Shown here one piece after another: positions 1-8,508 of a stretch of DNA of 64,000 nucleotides. Position 1 is the stretch's first letter. The number at the start of each line of letters is the position of its first letter. The stretch comes from Pseudomonas chlororaphis. Its GTDB lineage: Bacteria; Pseudomonadota; Gammaproteobacteria; Pseudomonadales; Pseudomonadaceae. A program made the position numbers and the translations under genes. The notes below the pieces were generated by a model. It searched no databases and had not been told where the DNA came from. It was given only the letters and a program-made list of their open reading frames with translations. Location: positions 372,001 to 436,000 of the forward strand of contig NZ_JSFK01000002.1 of the NCBI RefSeq assembly GCF_000783395.1, in the 5' to 3' direction.

Positions 1-1
1 A

Positions 2-1132
2 CCGCCCGACGGCTATGGCCTGTGGGGCGAGGTGTTCGACAGCATCTACCACCTGCAACGCCGCGACCAACGTGTGCGCGGGCGCCTGCAAGCGGTGATC
101 GACCGGGTGCAGGAATCCACCGCCGCGCTGAAAGACGCGGTGATCATGCTCGACAGCGACGGCAACCTGGAATGGTGGAACCGTGCTGCCGAGACCTTGC
201 TCGGCCTCAAGACTCCGCAGGACAGCGGCCAACCGGTGACCAACCTGGTGCGCCATCCGCGCTTCAAGGAATACTTCGAGCAGGACAGCTACGCCGAACC
301 GTTGGAAATCCCCTCGCCGACCAATGATCGCGTACGCATTCAGCTGTACCTGACCCGCTACGGCAACAACGAACACTTGATGCTGGTGCGCGACGTCACG
401 CGCATCCATCAGTTGGAACAGATGCGCAAAGACTTCATCGCCAACGTCTCTCACGAATTGCGCACACCACTGACGGTGATCTGCGGCTATCTGGAAACCC
501 TGCTCGACAACGTCGAAGAAGTGAACCCGCGCTGGAGCCGCGCTCTGCAGCAGATGCAGCAACAGGGCGGGCGCATGCAGACGCTGCTCAACGATTTGTT
601 GCTGTTGGCGAAACTCGAGGCCACCGATTACCCGTCGGACAACCAACCGGTGCAGGTCGATACGCTGCTGCAATCGATCAAAAGCGATGCGCAGCAATTG
701 TCCGGATCGAAAAACCAGCGCATCACGCTGGAAGCCGACGCCGGCCTGTTGCTCAAGGGCAGCGAGGCGGAATTGCGCAGCGCGTTTTCCAATCTGGTGT
801 TCAACGCGGTCAAGTACACCCCGGCCGAGGGCAACATCCGCATTCGCTGGTGGGGCGACGATCAGGGCGCACACCTGAGCGTGCAGGATTCCGGGATCGG
901 CATCGACAGCAAACACCTGCCGCGCCTGACCGAACGTTTCTACCGCGTCGACTCCAGCCGCAACTCCAACACCGGCGGCACCGGGCTGGGTCTGGCCATC
1001 GTCAAACACGTATTGCTGCGCCACCGTGCACGCATGGAGATCAGCAGCGTGCCCGGTCACGGCAGCACGTTCACCTGCCATTTCGCCCCGGCTCAGGTGG
1101 CCAGCGCACGGGCGATCAGCACCGCTGAGTAA
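2..1132 (+). CDS. phoR: Phosphate regulon sensor histidine kinase PhoR (5' truncated by window)
   Basis: Membrane sensor kinase that phosphorylates PhoB and reads the state of the Pst transporter through PhoU. The reading frame is open from base 2, so the gene starts before the window; 376 residues are visible against roughly 430-445 for the family, so the N-terminal membrane segments are missing. What remains is the end of the linker, a PAS domain (motif DAVIMLDSDGNLEWWN), the HisKA dimerisation domain with the phosphoacceptor in NVSHELRTPLT (His codon 452-454), and a HATPase domain with an N box (NLVFNAVKYTP) and G boxes (DSGIGI, TGGTGLGLAIV). The ORF could be started at a GTG at base 32, but the upstream codons continue the PhoR-like sequence. 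The pst genes downstream on the other strand fit this identity. Identity is secure; only the start is unknown. Confidence 0.95.
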   Translation, partial: PPDGYGLWGEVFDSIYHLQRRDQRVRGRLQAVIDRVQESTAALKDAVIMLDSDGNLEWWNRAAETLLGLKTPQDSGQPVTNLVRHPRFKEYFEQDSYAEPLEIPSPTNDRVRIQLYLTRYGNNEHLMLVRDVTRIHQLEQMRKDFIANVSHELRTPLTVICGYLETLLDNVEEVNPRWSRALQQMQQQGGRMQTLLNDLLLLAKLEATDYPSDNQPVQVDTLLQSIKSDAQQLSGSKNQRITLEADAGLLLKGSEAELRSAFSNLVFNAVKYTPAEGNIRIRWWGDDQGAHLSVQDSGIGIDSKHLPRLTERFYRVDSSRNSNTGGTGLGLAIVKHVLLRHRARMEISSVPGHGSTFTCHFAPAQVASARAISTAE

Positions 1133-1242
1133 TGTCGCACTAGGCAATCGCCAGGTCAGCCGCTACATTGGCTGACTTGTGCCTGCCTTTCAGGCGCGAC
1201 TTTTCTCTCTTTTGAATCACACGGAACCCGCAAAACTCCATC

Positions 1243-2583
1243 ATGGACCCTTCCCCTGGCTTGTCCCTCGCAACAATATTCGCCGATTTCGGCATGATCC
1301 TTTTTGCTCTGATCCTGGTTTTGCTCAACGGCTTTTTCGTTGCGGCGGAATTCGCCATGGTCAAACTGCGCTCGACCCGCGTCGAGGCCATCGCTGATCA
1401 GAACGGCTGGCGCGGGCATATCCTGCGCACCGTACACAGCCAGCTCGATGCGTACCTCTCGGCGTGTCAGCTCGGTATCACTCTCGCCTCCCTCGGCCTC
1501 GGCTGGGTCGGTGAGCCGGCGTTCGCGCACATTCTCGAGCCGCTGCTGAGCGCAGTCGGTGTCGACTCGCCCGAGATCATCAAAGGCGTGTCGTTCTTCA
1601 CCGCGTTCTTCATCATTTCCTACCTGCACATCGTGGTCGGCGAGCTGGCCCCGAAATCCTGGGCGATCCGTAAACCCGAGCTGCTGTCGCTGTGGACGGC
1701 GGTGCCGCTGTACCTGTTCTACTGGGCGATGTACCCGGCTATCTACCTGCTCAACGCCAGCGCCAACGCGATTCTGCGCATTGCCGGCCAAGGTGAGCCC
1801 GGCCCGCACCATGAGCACCATTACAGCCGCGAAGAACTGAAACTGATCCTGCACTCCAGCCGTGGCCAAGATCCGAGCGACCAAGGCATGCGTGTATTGG
1901 CGTCGGCAGTCGAAATGGGCGAGCTGGAAGTGGTCGACTGGGCCAACTCCCGCGAAGACCTGATCACGCTCGAATTCAACGCACCGCTGAAAGAAATCCT
2001 CGCGATGTTCCGTCGCCACAAGTTCAGCCGTTATCCGGTGTACGACAGCGAACGCCAGGAGTTCGTCGGCCTGCTGCACATCAAGGATCTGCTGCTGGAA
2101 CTGGCGGCGCTGGACCACATTCCCGAGTCGTTCAACCTGGCTGAACTGACTCGCCCGCTGGAGCGCGTGTCGCGACACATGCCGCTGTCGCAGTTGCTGG
2201 AGCAGTTCCGCAAGGGCGGCTCGCACTTCGCCGTGGTCGAGGAGGCTGACGGCAACATCATCGGCTACCTGACCATGGAAGACGTGCTGGAAGTGCTGGT
2301 CGGCGACATTCAGGACGAACATCGCAAGGCTGAGCGCGGGATTCTCGCCTATCAGCCGGGCAAGCTCTTGGTGCGTGGTGACACGCCGCTGTTCAAGGTG
2401 GAACGCCTGCTGGGCATCGACCTTGATCACATCGAAGCGGAAACCCTCGCCGGGCTGGTCTACGAAACCCTGAAACGGGTGCCGGAAGAGGAAGAAGTGC
2501 TGGAAGTCGAAGGCCTGCGGATCATCATCAAGAAGATGAAAGGGCCGAAGATTGTGCTGGCCAAGGTGTTGATGCTGGATTGA
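1243..2583 (+). CDS. CNNM/CorC-type hemolysin-like membrane protein with CBS domains
   Basis: A 446-residue protein of the TlyC/CorC (UPF0053) family: an N-terminal DUF21 transmembrane domain (first helix around residues 15-35, motif LNGFFVAAEFAMVKLR), a pair of CBS domains in the middle (about 205-330; motifs FSRYPVYD and LTMEDVLEVLVGDIQDE) and a C-terminal CorC/HlyC transporter-associated domain (about 350-440). Family members are linked to Mg/Co efflux or cation homeostasis; the 'hemolysin' name is historical. It follows phoR by 110 bp on the same strand. The ATG at 1243 is preceded only by a weak GGAA-type site, so the start is moderately certain. Substrate cannot be told from sequence. 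Confidence 0.88.
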   Translation: MDPSPGLSLATIFADFGMILFALILVLLNGFFVAAEFAMVKLRSTRVEAIADQNGWRGHILRTVHSQLDAYLSACQLGITLASLGLGWVGEPAFAHILEPLLSAVGVDSPEIIKGVSFFTAFFIISYLHIVVGELAPKSWAIRKPELLSLWTAVPLYLFYWAMYPAIYLLNASANAILRIAGQGEPGPHHEHHYSREELKLILHSSRGQDPSDQGMRVLASAVEMGELEVVDWANSREDLITLEFNAPLKEILAMFRRHKFSRYPVYDSERQEFVGLLHIKDLLLELAALDHIPESFNLAELTRPLERVSRHMPLSQLLEQFRKGGSHFAVVEEADGNIIGYLTMEDVLEVLVGDIQDEHRKAERGILAYQPGKLLVRGDTPLFKVERLLGIDLDHIEAETLAGLVYETLKRVPEEEEVLEVEGLRIIIKKMKGPKIVLAKVLMLD

Positions 2584-2612
2584 GTGCAATGCGGGAAACC
2601 GCGTTGCCTGCT

Positions 2613-2687
2613 AAAAGATCGCAGCCTGCGGCAGCTCCTACAGGAATCGCATTCCTATGTAGGAGCTGCCGCAGGCTGCGATCTTTT
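2613..2687. repeat. REPIN-like inverted repeat, family A
   Basis: Two facing copies of a GC-rich palindromic unit (left arm reading aaaagatcgcagcctgcggc, right arm its near-perfect reverse complement) separated by a short spacer. The same unit recurs at 3696, 36387, 44677, 60270 and as a half site at 61772. It lies between the convergent ends of the CorC-type gene and the M23 peptidase gene. Confidence 0.9.
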
Positions 2688-2699
2688 GCTTTTAGAAGC

Positions 2700-3596
2700 T
2701 TACTGCTTGCCCAACGCAAAGTTGGGCAACGCGCCCAGCGGCTGGTTGAACTGATACGGAATCGACACCAACCCTTCCCCGGTATTGCGCTGCACCACAA
2801 AGTGCAAATGCGGGCCGCTGCTGTTGCCGGTGTTGCCTGACAGCGCCAGCGGACTGCCCACCGTCACCCGCTGCCCTTCGCGCACGCTCACCGAACCTTG
2901 TTTGAGGTGCAGGTACACGCCCATCGTGCCGTCATCGTGCAGCACCCGCACGAAATTGCCGGACGCATCCGAGCCGCGCCCGCTCTGGGAATTTTCGGTC
3001 TTCACCACCACCCCGGCCCGCGCGGCAATGATCGGCGTGCCCACTGGCATGGCGATGTCCATCGCATAGCGATTCTTCGGCCCGTAGTGGCTGTACTGGC
3101 CGTTGGCACCCTGGCTCAGACGAAACGGTCCGCCACGCCATGGCAGTGGATAGCGATAGCCCTGCGCGGTGCCTGTGGGGTCGCCGAGGGAGTAATGGAA
3201 CTGCGGCGTATACACCAACGGTTTGCCACCGCTAATCGCCGTCAGCAGGGCCAGACGCGTATTGCTGCGCGCGGGCAGCACCCGGCGGATGGTTTGTGCC
3301 GGCGCGCCGCGCACATTGCTCATCCCGGTGAACGCCAGCGCCACCTCGACCGGCGCATACAGATCATTGCGCACGAAGACCACGTCAGTGCCTTTCTGTT
3401 TTTTGATGTCGAGATAGACCTGCCGCTCCAGGCGCTCGACCATGCGGTCCTGAAAAACGAACACCTGCGCGCCTTTGCTCGGGCGGTCACTGTACGAGAC
3501 CACGCCGTTGGCATCGGTGGATTTGTAAATGGTCATGGCCACAGCCGAGGTGGAGGCCATGAAGAGACCACAGAAAAACAGCAGGCGCGCGAGCAT
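2700..3596 (-). CDS. Exported M23-family (LytM-like) peptidase with N-terminal DUF4124 domain
   Basis: 298 residues. A signal peptide (residues 1-20, ending in VAM) is followed by a DUF4124-like segment (TIYKSTDANGVVSYSDRPS), a beta-rich middle part and a C-terminal M23 fold (about 165-285). The family cleaves peptidoglycan cross-bridges or activates amidases in the periplasm. The C-terminal metal motif GPHLHF and the upstream YLHL are present. The first metal motif is not the compact HxxxD: the likely histidine sits in SHYGPKNRYAMD, eight residues before the aspartate, an arrangement I recall from a subset of exported M23 proteins. Monocistronic, convergent with the upstream gene across a REPIN. 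The exact substrate and whether it is catalytically active are open. Confidence 0.85.
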   Translation of the reverse strand: MLARLLFFCGLFMASTSAVAMTIYKSTDANGVVSYSDRPSKGAQVFVFQDRMVERLERQVYLDIKKQKGTDVVFVRNDLYAPVEVALAFTGMSNVRGAPAQTIRRVLPARSNTRLALLTAISGGKPLVYTPQFHYSLGDPTGTAQGYRYPLPWRGGPFRLSQGANGQYSHYGPKNRYAMDIAMPVGTPIIAARAGVVVKTENSQSGRGSDASGNFVRVLHDDGTMGVYLHLKQGSVSVREGQRVTVGSPLALSGNTGNSSGPHLHFVVQRNTGEGLVSIPYQFNQPLGALPNFALGKQ

Positions 3597-3695
3597 GGGC
3601 GAGAGTCTGTCGAAAGGAAGGCCTGGAAAAGAGCCTAGCAGGTGAAGCAGACCAGGCTAGTCGACAGATGTTTCAATTTGCCCAGCGCACAAAGC

Positions 3696-3772
3696 AAAAG
3701 ATCGCAGCCTTCGGCAGCTCCTACAGGGAAAATGCATTCCAATGTAGGAGCTGCCGAAGGCTGCGATCTTTT
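3696..3772. repeat. REPIN-like inverted repeat, family A
   Basis: Pair of inverted 30-bp units (atcgcagccttcggcagctc and its complement) with a short central spacer, between the M23 peptidase promoter region and the 3' end of the response-regulator gene. Variant of the element at 2613 with ccttcggc instead of cctgcggc. Confidence 0.9.
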
Positions 3773-3784
3773 CACAGACGCCGA

Positions 3785-4741
3785 TTACGCGCCCGGAACG
3801 AAGTGCTTCTGCGCCGTGCCCCGCGCAATCAGGCGGGAGATGTAGTCGAGCTTCTGCGCGTCCTGGTCGACGAAACGGAAGGTCAGTTGCAGCCATTCGC
3901 TGTCCGGTTTCGGCTCAAACGCGACAACCGCGTGCAGGTAACCGTTGAGGCGGGCGATTTCCGCATTGTCGCCCTGCTCGAGATCGAGCACGGCGCTGTC
4001 GAGGATCTGCGGCAGGGTGTCGGTGCGTTTCACCACCAACAATGCTTCCTTGATGCTCAGAGCCTTGATCACGCATTGCTGAGTACCGCTTGGCAGACGC
4101 AATTGGCCTTGGCCGCGACCGCTGGCCGGTGCCGACGCGGCGGCTGGTGCCTTGACCGGTGGGCTGTTGAGCAGGCCACGCGATGGCGCAGCGGCGGGCG
4201 CTGGCGCGGCAGCAGCCGGTTTGGCGAACGGATTGACCGCAGCAGCCGCCGGAGCGCCGCCGACCACGGCAGGCTTGCCGCCGGTCAAGGCGCTCAGGGA
4301 ATCGTTGCCGAACGCCGAGTTCATCTTGGTCGGCGCGCTGTTCATCAGGGTGTCGAGCTTGCCGACCTTGTTCAGCGCCTGCTTGACCTTGGTCAGCAGT
4401 TGCTCGTTGGTGAACGGCTTGCTGACGTAGCCGGAAACGCCAGCCTGAATCGCCTGCACGACGTTTTCCTTGTCGCCCCGGCTGGTGACCATGACGAACG
4501 GCATGGTCTTCAGATTGTCTTGTTCGCGGCACCAGGTCAGCAGCTCAAGACCGGACATTTCCGGCATTTCCCAATCGCACAGCACCAGGTCGAACGCTTC
4601 CCTGGCCAGCATGGCCTGAGCCTTTTTACCGTTGACGGCGTCCTCGGTGCGGATCCCCGGGAAGTAATTACGCAGGCACTTTTTCACCAGGTCACGAATG
4701 AACGAAGCATCGTCCACGACCAACACACTGATCTTGCTCAT
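3785..4741 (-). CDS. Response regulator with receiver domain, Ala/Pro linker and unclassified C-terminal domain
   Basis: 318 residues. Residues 1-125 form a canonical receiver: acidic pocket D10-D11, phosphoacceptor D56 (LVLCDWEMPEMSG), T86 and K108 in the switch (VTS...SKPFT). An Ala/Pro/Gly-rich linker (about 135-215) leads to a C-terminal domain (about 218-318) with no helix-turn-helix that I can see, so it is unlikely to be a plain DNA-binding regulator; CheY-like start and linker suggest a protein- or membrane-directed output. A homologue commonly sits beside the pst cluster in Pseudomonas. It ends 12 bp from a REPIN and is separated from phoU by a terminator, so it is probably its own transcript. 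Function unknown. Confidence 0.85.
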   Translation of the reverse strand: MSKISVLVVDDASFIRDLVKKCLRNYFPGIRTEDAVNGKKAQAMLAREAFDLVLCDWEMPEMSGLELLTWCREQDNLKTMPFVMVTSRGDKENVVQAIQAGVSGYVSKPFTNEQLLTKVKQALNKVGKLDTLMNSAPTKMNSAFGNDSLSALTGGKPAVVGGAPAAAAVNPFAKPAAAAPAPAAAPSRGLLNSPPVKAPAAASAPASGRGQGQLRLPSGTQQCVIKALSIKEALLVVKRTDTLPQILDSAVLDLEQGDNAEIARLNGYLHAVVAFEPKPDSEWLQLTFRFVDQDAQKLDYISRLIARGTAQKHFVPGA

Positions 4742-4873
4742 CCAACACCCCTATTAAAATCCCGGCAAGCATAACGCTGGCTGATGGCACATTGCCAAAA
4801 CTCTTCAGTCACGCCGGGACTTTTCGTTCGCGGGTGCTGCTTTTTAATCGAATCTGCCCATGAAAAGCACAAA

Positions 4874-4906
4874 CAAAAACGCCCGGCCAAAGGGCCGGGC
4901 GCTTTT
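4874..4906 (-). terminator. Rho-independent terminator of phoU
   Basis: Perfect 8-bp stem gcccggcc/ggccgggc with a 4-base loop (4881-4900). Read on the minus strand it is followed by a run gtttttgtttg, as expected for the end of the pst-phoU transcript. Confidence 0.85.
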
Positions 4907-4917
4907 CTCAGGCAATC

Positions 4918-5679
4918 TTACTTATCGTCAGCATCGCCCGGAACATTAGCGGTTTCGCCGCTTGTCCCTTCAACTTCTTCCTTCATGCGCTTGAGGCCCA
5001 TGTGGCGCACGTCGGTGCCGCGCACCAGGTAGATGACCAGTTCGGAGATGTTCCTCGCGTGATCGCCGATGCGTTCCAGCGAACGCAGCACCCAAATGAT
5101 GCTCAAGACCCGCGAGATAGAGCGCGGGTCTTCCATCATGTAGGTGGCCAGCTCACGCAGCGCAGTCTTGTATTCGCGGTCGATGATCTTGTCGTACTGC
5201 GCCACCGACAACGCCAGATCGGCGTCAAAACGGGCAAACGCGTCCAGTGCATCGCGGACCATGTTGCGCACCTGATCGCCGATGTGGCGAACTTCGACAT
5301 AACCGCGCGGCGCTTCGCCTTCTTCACACAGTTGAATCGCACGGCGGGCGATCTTGGTCGCTTCGTCACCGATGCGCTCAAGGTCGATCACCGACTTGGA
5401 AATGCTGATGATCAAACGCAGGTCGGATGCTGCCGGCTGACGACGGGCGAGAATGCGCAGGCATTCTTCGTCGATGTTGCGTTCCATCTGGTTGATCTGG
5501 TCATCGATCTCGCGCACCTGCTGAGCCAGGCCGGAGTCGGCCTCGATCAGCGCGGTCACCGCGTCGTTGACCTGCTTCTCGACCAGCCCGCCCATGGCCA
5601 GGAGGTGGCTGCGCACTTCCTCAAGCTCAGCGTTGAACTGCGCGGAGATGTGATGAGTGAGGCCTTCTTTGGAAATCAT
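4918..5679 (-). CDS. phoU: Phosphate transport system regulator PhoU
   Basis: 253 residues, two repeated three-helix PhoU domains (about 15-105 and 120-210), each with the conserved ED/DR metal-binding helices (for example NIDEECLRIL, DLRLIISISKSVIDLERIGDEA, RSLERIGDHARNI). PhoU links PstSCAB to PhoR and represses the Pho regulon when phosphate is plentiful. The start is supported by GGAGCG six bases before the ATG. Last gene of the pstC-pstA-pstB-phoU cluster, with a repeat-filled 125-bp gap after pstB and a strong terminator directly downstream. The acidic C-terminal tail is an extension over the E. coli protein. Confidence 0.97.
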   Translation of the reverse strand: MISKEGLTHHISAQFNAELEEVRSHLLAMGGLVEKQVNDAVTALIEADSGLAQQVREIDDQINQMERNIDEECLRILARRQPAASDLRLIISISKSVIDLERIGDEATKIARRAIQLCEEGEAPRGYVEVRHIGDQVRNMVRDALDAFARFDADLALSVAQYDKIIDREYKTALRELATYMMEDPRSISRVLSIIWVLRSLERIGDHARNISELVIYLVRGTDVRHMGLKRMKEEVEGTSGETANVPGDADDK

Positions 5680-5708
5680 GCATTCGCTCCGAAAAAGCGT
5701 TTAACCAA

Positions 5709-5796
5709 GAGCTGCAAGCTACAAGCTGCAAGCTGTTATGTGGTGATCCATGCCGCTTCGCTTCTAACTTGCCGCTTGAAGCTTGCCGCTCGCAGC
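5709..5796. repeat. Inverted intergenic repeat, family F (agctgcaagct type)
   Basis: Left arm of stacked agctgcaagct/acaagctgcaagct units, right arm of the complementary type (cttgccgcttgaagcttgcc). It fills the space between pstB and phoU, so it would be transcribed inside the pst mRNA. A second copy of the family lies between pycA and pycB at 46667. Confidence 0.75.
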
Positions 5797-5804
5797 CGCT
5801 TCAA

Positions 5805-6638
5805 TCAGCCATAACGACCGGTGATGTAGTCTTCGGTCTGCTTCTTCGCCGGATTGGTGAACAGGGTATCGGTGTCACCGAATTCCACCAGTTTGCCCAT
5901 GTACATGAACGCCGTGTAGTCGGACACCCGCGCCGCCTGCTGCATGTTGTGGGTCACGATGACGATGGTGAACTTGGATTTCAGCTCGTAGATCAGCTCT
6001 TCGACTTTCAGCGTCGAGATCGGGTCGAGGGCCGAGCACGGTTCGTCGAGCAGCAGCACTTCCGGCTCAACCGCGATAGTGCGGGCGATCACCAGACGTT
6101 GTTGCTGACCGCCAGACAGGCCGAGGGCTGACTCGTGCAGACGGTCTTTGACTTCGTCCCACAGCGCTGCGCCTTTCAATGCCCACTCGACCGCTTCGTC
6201 GAGGACGCGCTTCTTGTTGATGCCCTGGATACGCAAGCCGTAGACCACGTTTTCGTAAATGGTCTTCGGGAACGGGTTGGGCTTCTGGAACACCATGCCG
6301 ACGCGACGACGCAACTCGGCAACGTCTTCGCCTTTGCGATAGATGTTGTTGCCGTACAGGTTGATCGCGCCTTCTACGCGGCAGCCGTCAACCAGATCGT
6401 TCATGCGGTTGAAGGTGCGCAGCAGCGTCGACTTACCGCAGCCGGACGGGCCGATGAACGCGGTCACGCGCTGCTTCGGAATGTTCATGCTGACGTCGAA
6501 CAGCGCTTGTTTCTCGCCGTAGTACAGGCTCAGGCCCGGTACTTCGATGGCCACGGTTTCCTGCGCCAGATTCAGGCTCTGCTTGTCGCGACCCAGGGCA
6601 GACATGTTGATGCCGTGGCTATGTGTTTCGTGCTGCAT
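5805..6638 (-). CDS. pstB: Phosphate ABC transporter ATP-binding protein PstB
   Basis: 277 residues. Walker [10 protein letters not shown] at 63-71, Q-loop in VFQKPNPFP, signature LSGGQQQRL, Walker [14 protein letters not shown]-loop VTHNM. Energises inner-membrane phosphate import with PstC and PstA. About 20 extra residues precede the ABC fold compared with E. coli. The start has GGGAG six bases upstream. It is separated from pstA by 183 bp carrying a REPIN, which is a long gap for an operon partner. Confidence 0.97.
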   Translation of the reverse strand: MQHETHSHGINMSALGRDKQSLNLAQETVAIEVPGLSLYYGEKQALFDVSMNIPKQRVTAFIGPSGCGKSTLLRTFNRMNDLVDGCRVEGAINLYGNNIYRKGEDVAELRRRVGMVFQKPNPFPKTIYENVVYGLRIQGINKKRVLDEAVEWALKGAALWDEVKDRLHESALGLSGGQQQRLVIARTIAVEPEVLLLDEPCSALDPISTLKVEELIYELKSKFTIVIVTHNMQQAARVSDYTAFMYMGKLVEFGDTDTLFTNPAKKQTEDYITGRYG

Positions 6639-6722
6639 GGGAGGCTCCCTGTGCTAACAAATTCGGTTTGTTGAACCGCTGGCCAAACCAGCGGGTAACG
6701 CAAATTCAGTTTTTGTCGCGAT

Positions 6723-6815
6723 CCCTGTGGGAGCTGGCTTGCCAGCGATGGCATCACTGCGGTGTAACTGAAACACCGCGTCGCCTGCATCGCTGGCAAG
6801 CCAGCTCCCACAGGG
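6723..6815. repeat. REPIN-like inverted repeat, family C, inside the pst cluster
   Basis: Terminal arms ccctgtgggagctggcttgc and the exact reverse complement enclose a 37-bp centre. It lies between pstA and pstB, hence inside the predicted transcript. The same arms recur at 18161. Confidence 0.9.
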
Positions 6816-6821
6816 TTTGTG

Positions 6822-8492
6822 TTAACTGTCCAAAGCTTTGTATTTTTCGCGCAGGTGGTTGCGGATATACACCGCCGACAGGTTCAACGTGGCGATCACC
6901 AGCACCAGCAACAGCGCCGTGGCGTACACCAGCGGGCGGGCCGCTTCGACGTTCGGGCTCTGGAAGCCGACGTCATAGATGTGGAAGCCCAAGTGCATGA
7001 TCTTCTGATCCAGGTGCAGGTACGGGTAGTTGCCGTCCACCGGCAGCGACGGCGCCAGTTTCACCACACCCACCAGCATCAGCGGCGCCACTTCACCGGC
7101 GGCGCGGGCCACGGCGAGGATCATGCCGGTCATCATTGCCGGACTGGCCATCGGAATCACAATCTTCCACAAGGTTTCAGCCTTGGTGGCACCGAGGGCC
7201 AACGAGCCTTCACGCACGGTGCGCGGGATACGCGCCAGACCTTCCTCGGTCGCGACGATCACCACCGGCACCGCCAGCAGTGCCAGGGTCAGCGAGGCCC
7301 AAAGCAAACCCGGCGTACCGAAGGTCGGCGCCGGCAGCGCTTCGGGGAAGAACAAACGGTCGACCGAACCACCGAGTACATAAACGAAGAAGCCCAGACC
7401 GAACACGCCGTAAACGATCGCCGGAACACCCGCCAGGTTGTTCACCGCGATGCGGATGATCCGTGTCAGGGTGTTCTGTTTGGCGTATTCACGCAGGTAT
7501 ACCGCCGCCAGTACGCCGAACGGGGTGACGATCATCGCCATGATCAGGGTCATCATCACGGTGCCGAAGATCGCCGGGAAAATCCCGCCTTCGGTGTTCG
7601 CTTCACGCGGGTCGTCCGAAAGGAATTCCCAGATCTTGCTGAAGTAGAAACCGACTTTGGTGAAGGTGCTCATCGCGTTCGGCTGGTAGGCGTGAACCAC
7701 TTTGCCCAGACCGATTTCGATCTCTTTGCCGTTGGCATCGCGAGCGGTCAAAGCATCGCGATTGAACTGCGCATGCAGATCGGCCAAGCGCGCTTCGATG
7801 TCCTGATAACGCGCATTCAGCTCGGCACGCTCGGATTCCATGTCCGCTTGCGCGGTGGCGTCGAGCTTGCCTTCCAGTTCCAGTTTGCGACCGTGCAGAC
7901 GGATGCGCTCCAGACCGGCGTTGATCGCACCGATGTCAGTCTTTTCCAGCGACTTCAGTTGTGCCGCCAGACCGTTCACACGGTTGATCCGCGCCTGCAG
8001 CTCAGGCCATGCAGCCTCGCCCTCGGCGATGACCTTGCCGTCCTGTTTGACGTTGACCAGGTAGCCGTAGAAGTTGCCCCACTCGCGACGCTCGATCGCC
8101 ATCAACTCGGGCGGCGTAGTCTGGTTGGTCAGCCACTCGCCGACGATCCAGGTGAAGTCGTTGCCGTTCAGGTCACGGTTGCCGACCTTGATCAGCTCGC
8201 GGGTCATGAATTCCGGGCCTTCGTCGGGCACCGGCAAACCGGCACTCTTCAGACGGGCGCGGGGCACTTCTTCTTTCTGTACCACTTCGCCGATGACCAG
8301 GTGATTGGCCTGGCCCGGTACGTCGTAGTTGGCGTGGACCAGGTCCGCCGGCCAGAAGTGACCCAGACCGCGCACGGCAATCACCGCCAACAGGCCAATG
8401 GTCATGATGACCGCGATGGACACCGCGCCACCGCTGATCCAGACGCCTGGGGCGCCGCTCTTGAACCATCCTTTCAGGGAGTTCTGTTTCAC
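6822..8492 (-). CDS. pstA: Phosphate ABC transporter permease PstA, long form
   Basis: 556 residues against about 296 in E. coli. The first membrane segment (about 20-45) is followed by a periplasmic insertion of about 250 residues that includes a coiled-coil-prone part (LEKTDIGAINAGLERIRLHG); the conserved permease with EAA-type motif (EGLARIPRTVREGSLALGAT) occupies about 300-550. GTG start with AGGT upstream, 16 bp after the pstC stop, so the two are translationally close. The long form is the usual one in Pseudomonas as far as I know. It forms the membrane channel with PstC. Confidence 0.95.
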   Translation of the reverse strand: MKQNSLKGWFKSGAPGVWISGGAVSIAVIMTIGLLAVIAVRGLGHFWPADLVHANYDVPGQANHLVIGEVVQKEEVPRARLKSAGLPVPDEGPEFMTRELIKVGNRDLNGNDFTWIVGEWLTNQTTPPELMAIERREWGNFYGYLVNVKQDGKVIAEGEAAWPELQARINRVNGLAAQLKSLEKTDIGAINAGLERIRLHGRKLELEGKLDATAQADMESERAELNARYQDIEARLADLHAQFNRDALTARDANGKEIEIGLGKVVHAYQPNAMSTFTKVGFYFSKIWEFLSDDPREANTEGGIFPAIFGTVMMTLIMAMIVTPFGVLAAVYLREYAKQNTLTRIIRIAVNNLAGVPAIVYGVFGLGFFVYVLGGSVDRLFFPEALPAPTFGTPGLLWASLTLALLAVPVVIVATEEGLARIPRTVREGSLALGATKAETLWKIVIPMASPAMMTGMILAVARAAGEVAPLMLVGVVKLAPSLPVDGNYPYLHLDQKIMHLGFHIYDVGFQSPNVEAARPLVYATALLLVLVIATLNLSAVYIRNHLREKYKALDS

Positions 8493-8508
8493 AGACTTCT
8501 ACCTTTGC

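Noticed and set aside
1156..2589. 477-codon minus-strand frame under the CorC-type gene
   Set aside because: Antisense shadow with low-complexity Gln/His composition; the plus-strand gene has clear DUF21 and CBS domains.
2613..3772. Spaced palindromes resembling a CRISPR array
   Set aside because: Units are inverted pairs at irregular distances with genes between them, not direct repeats with equal spacers.
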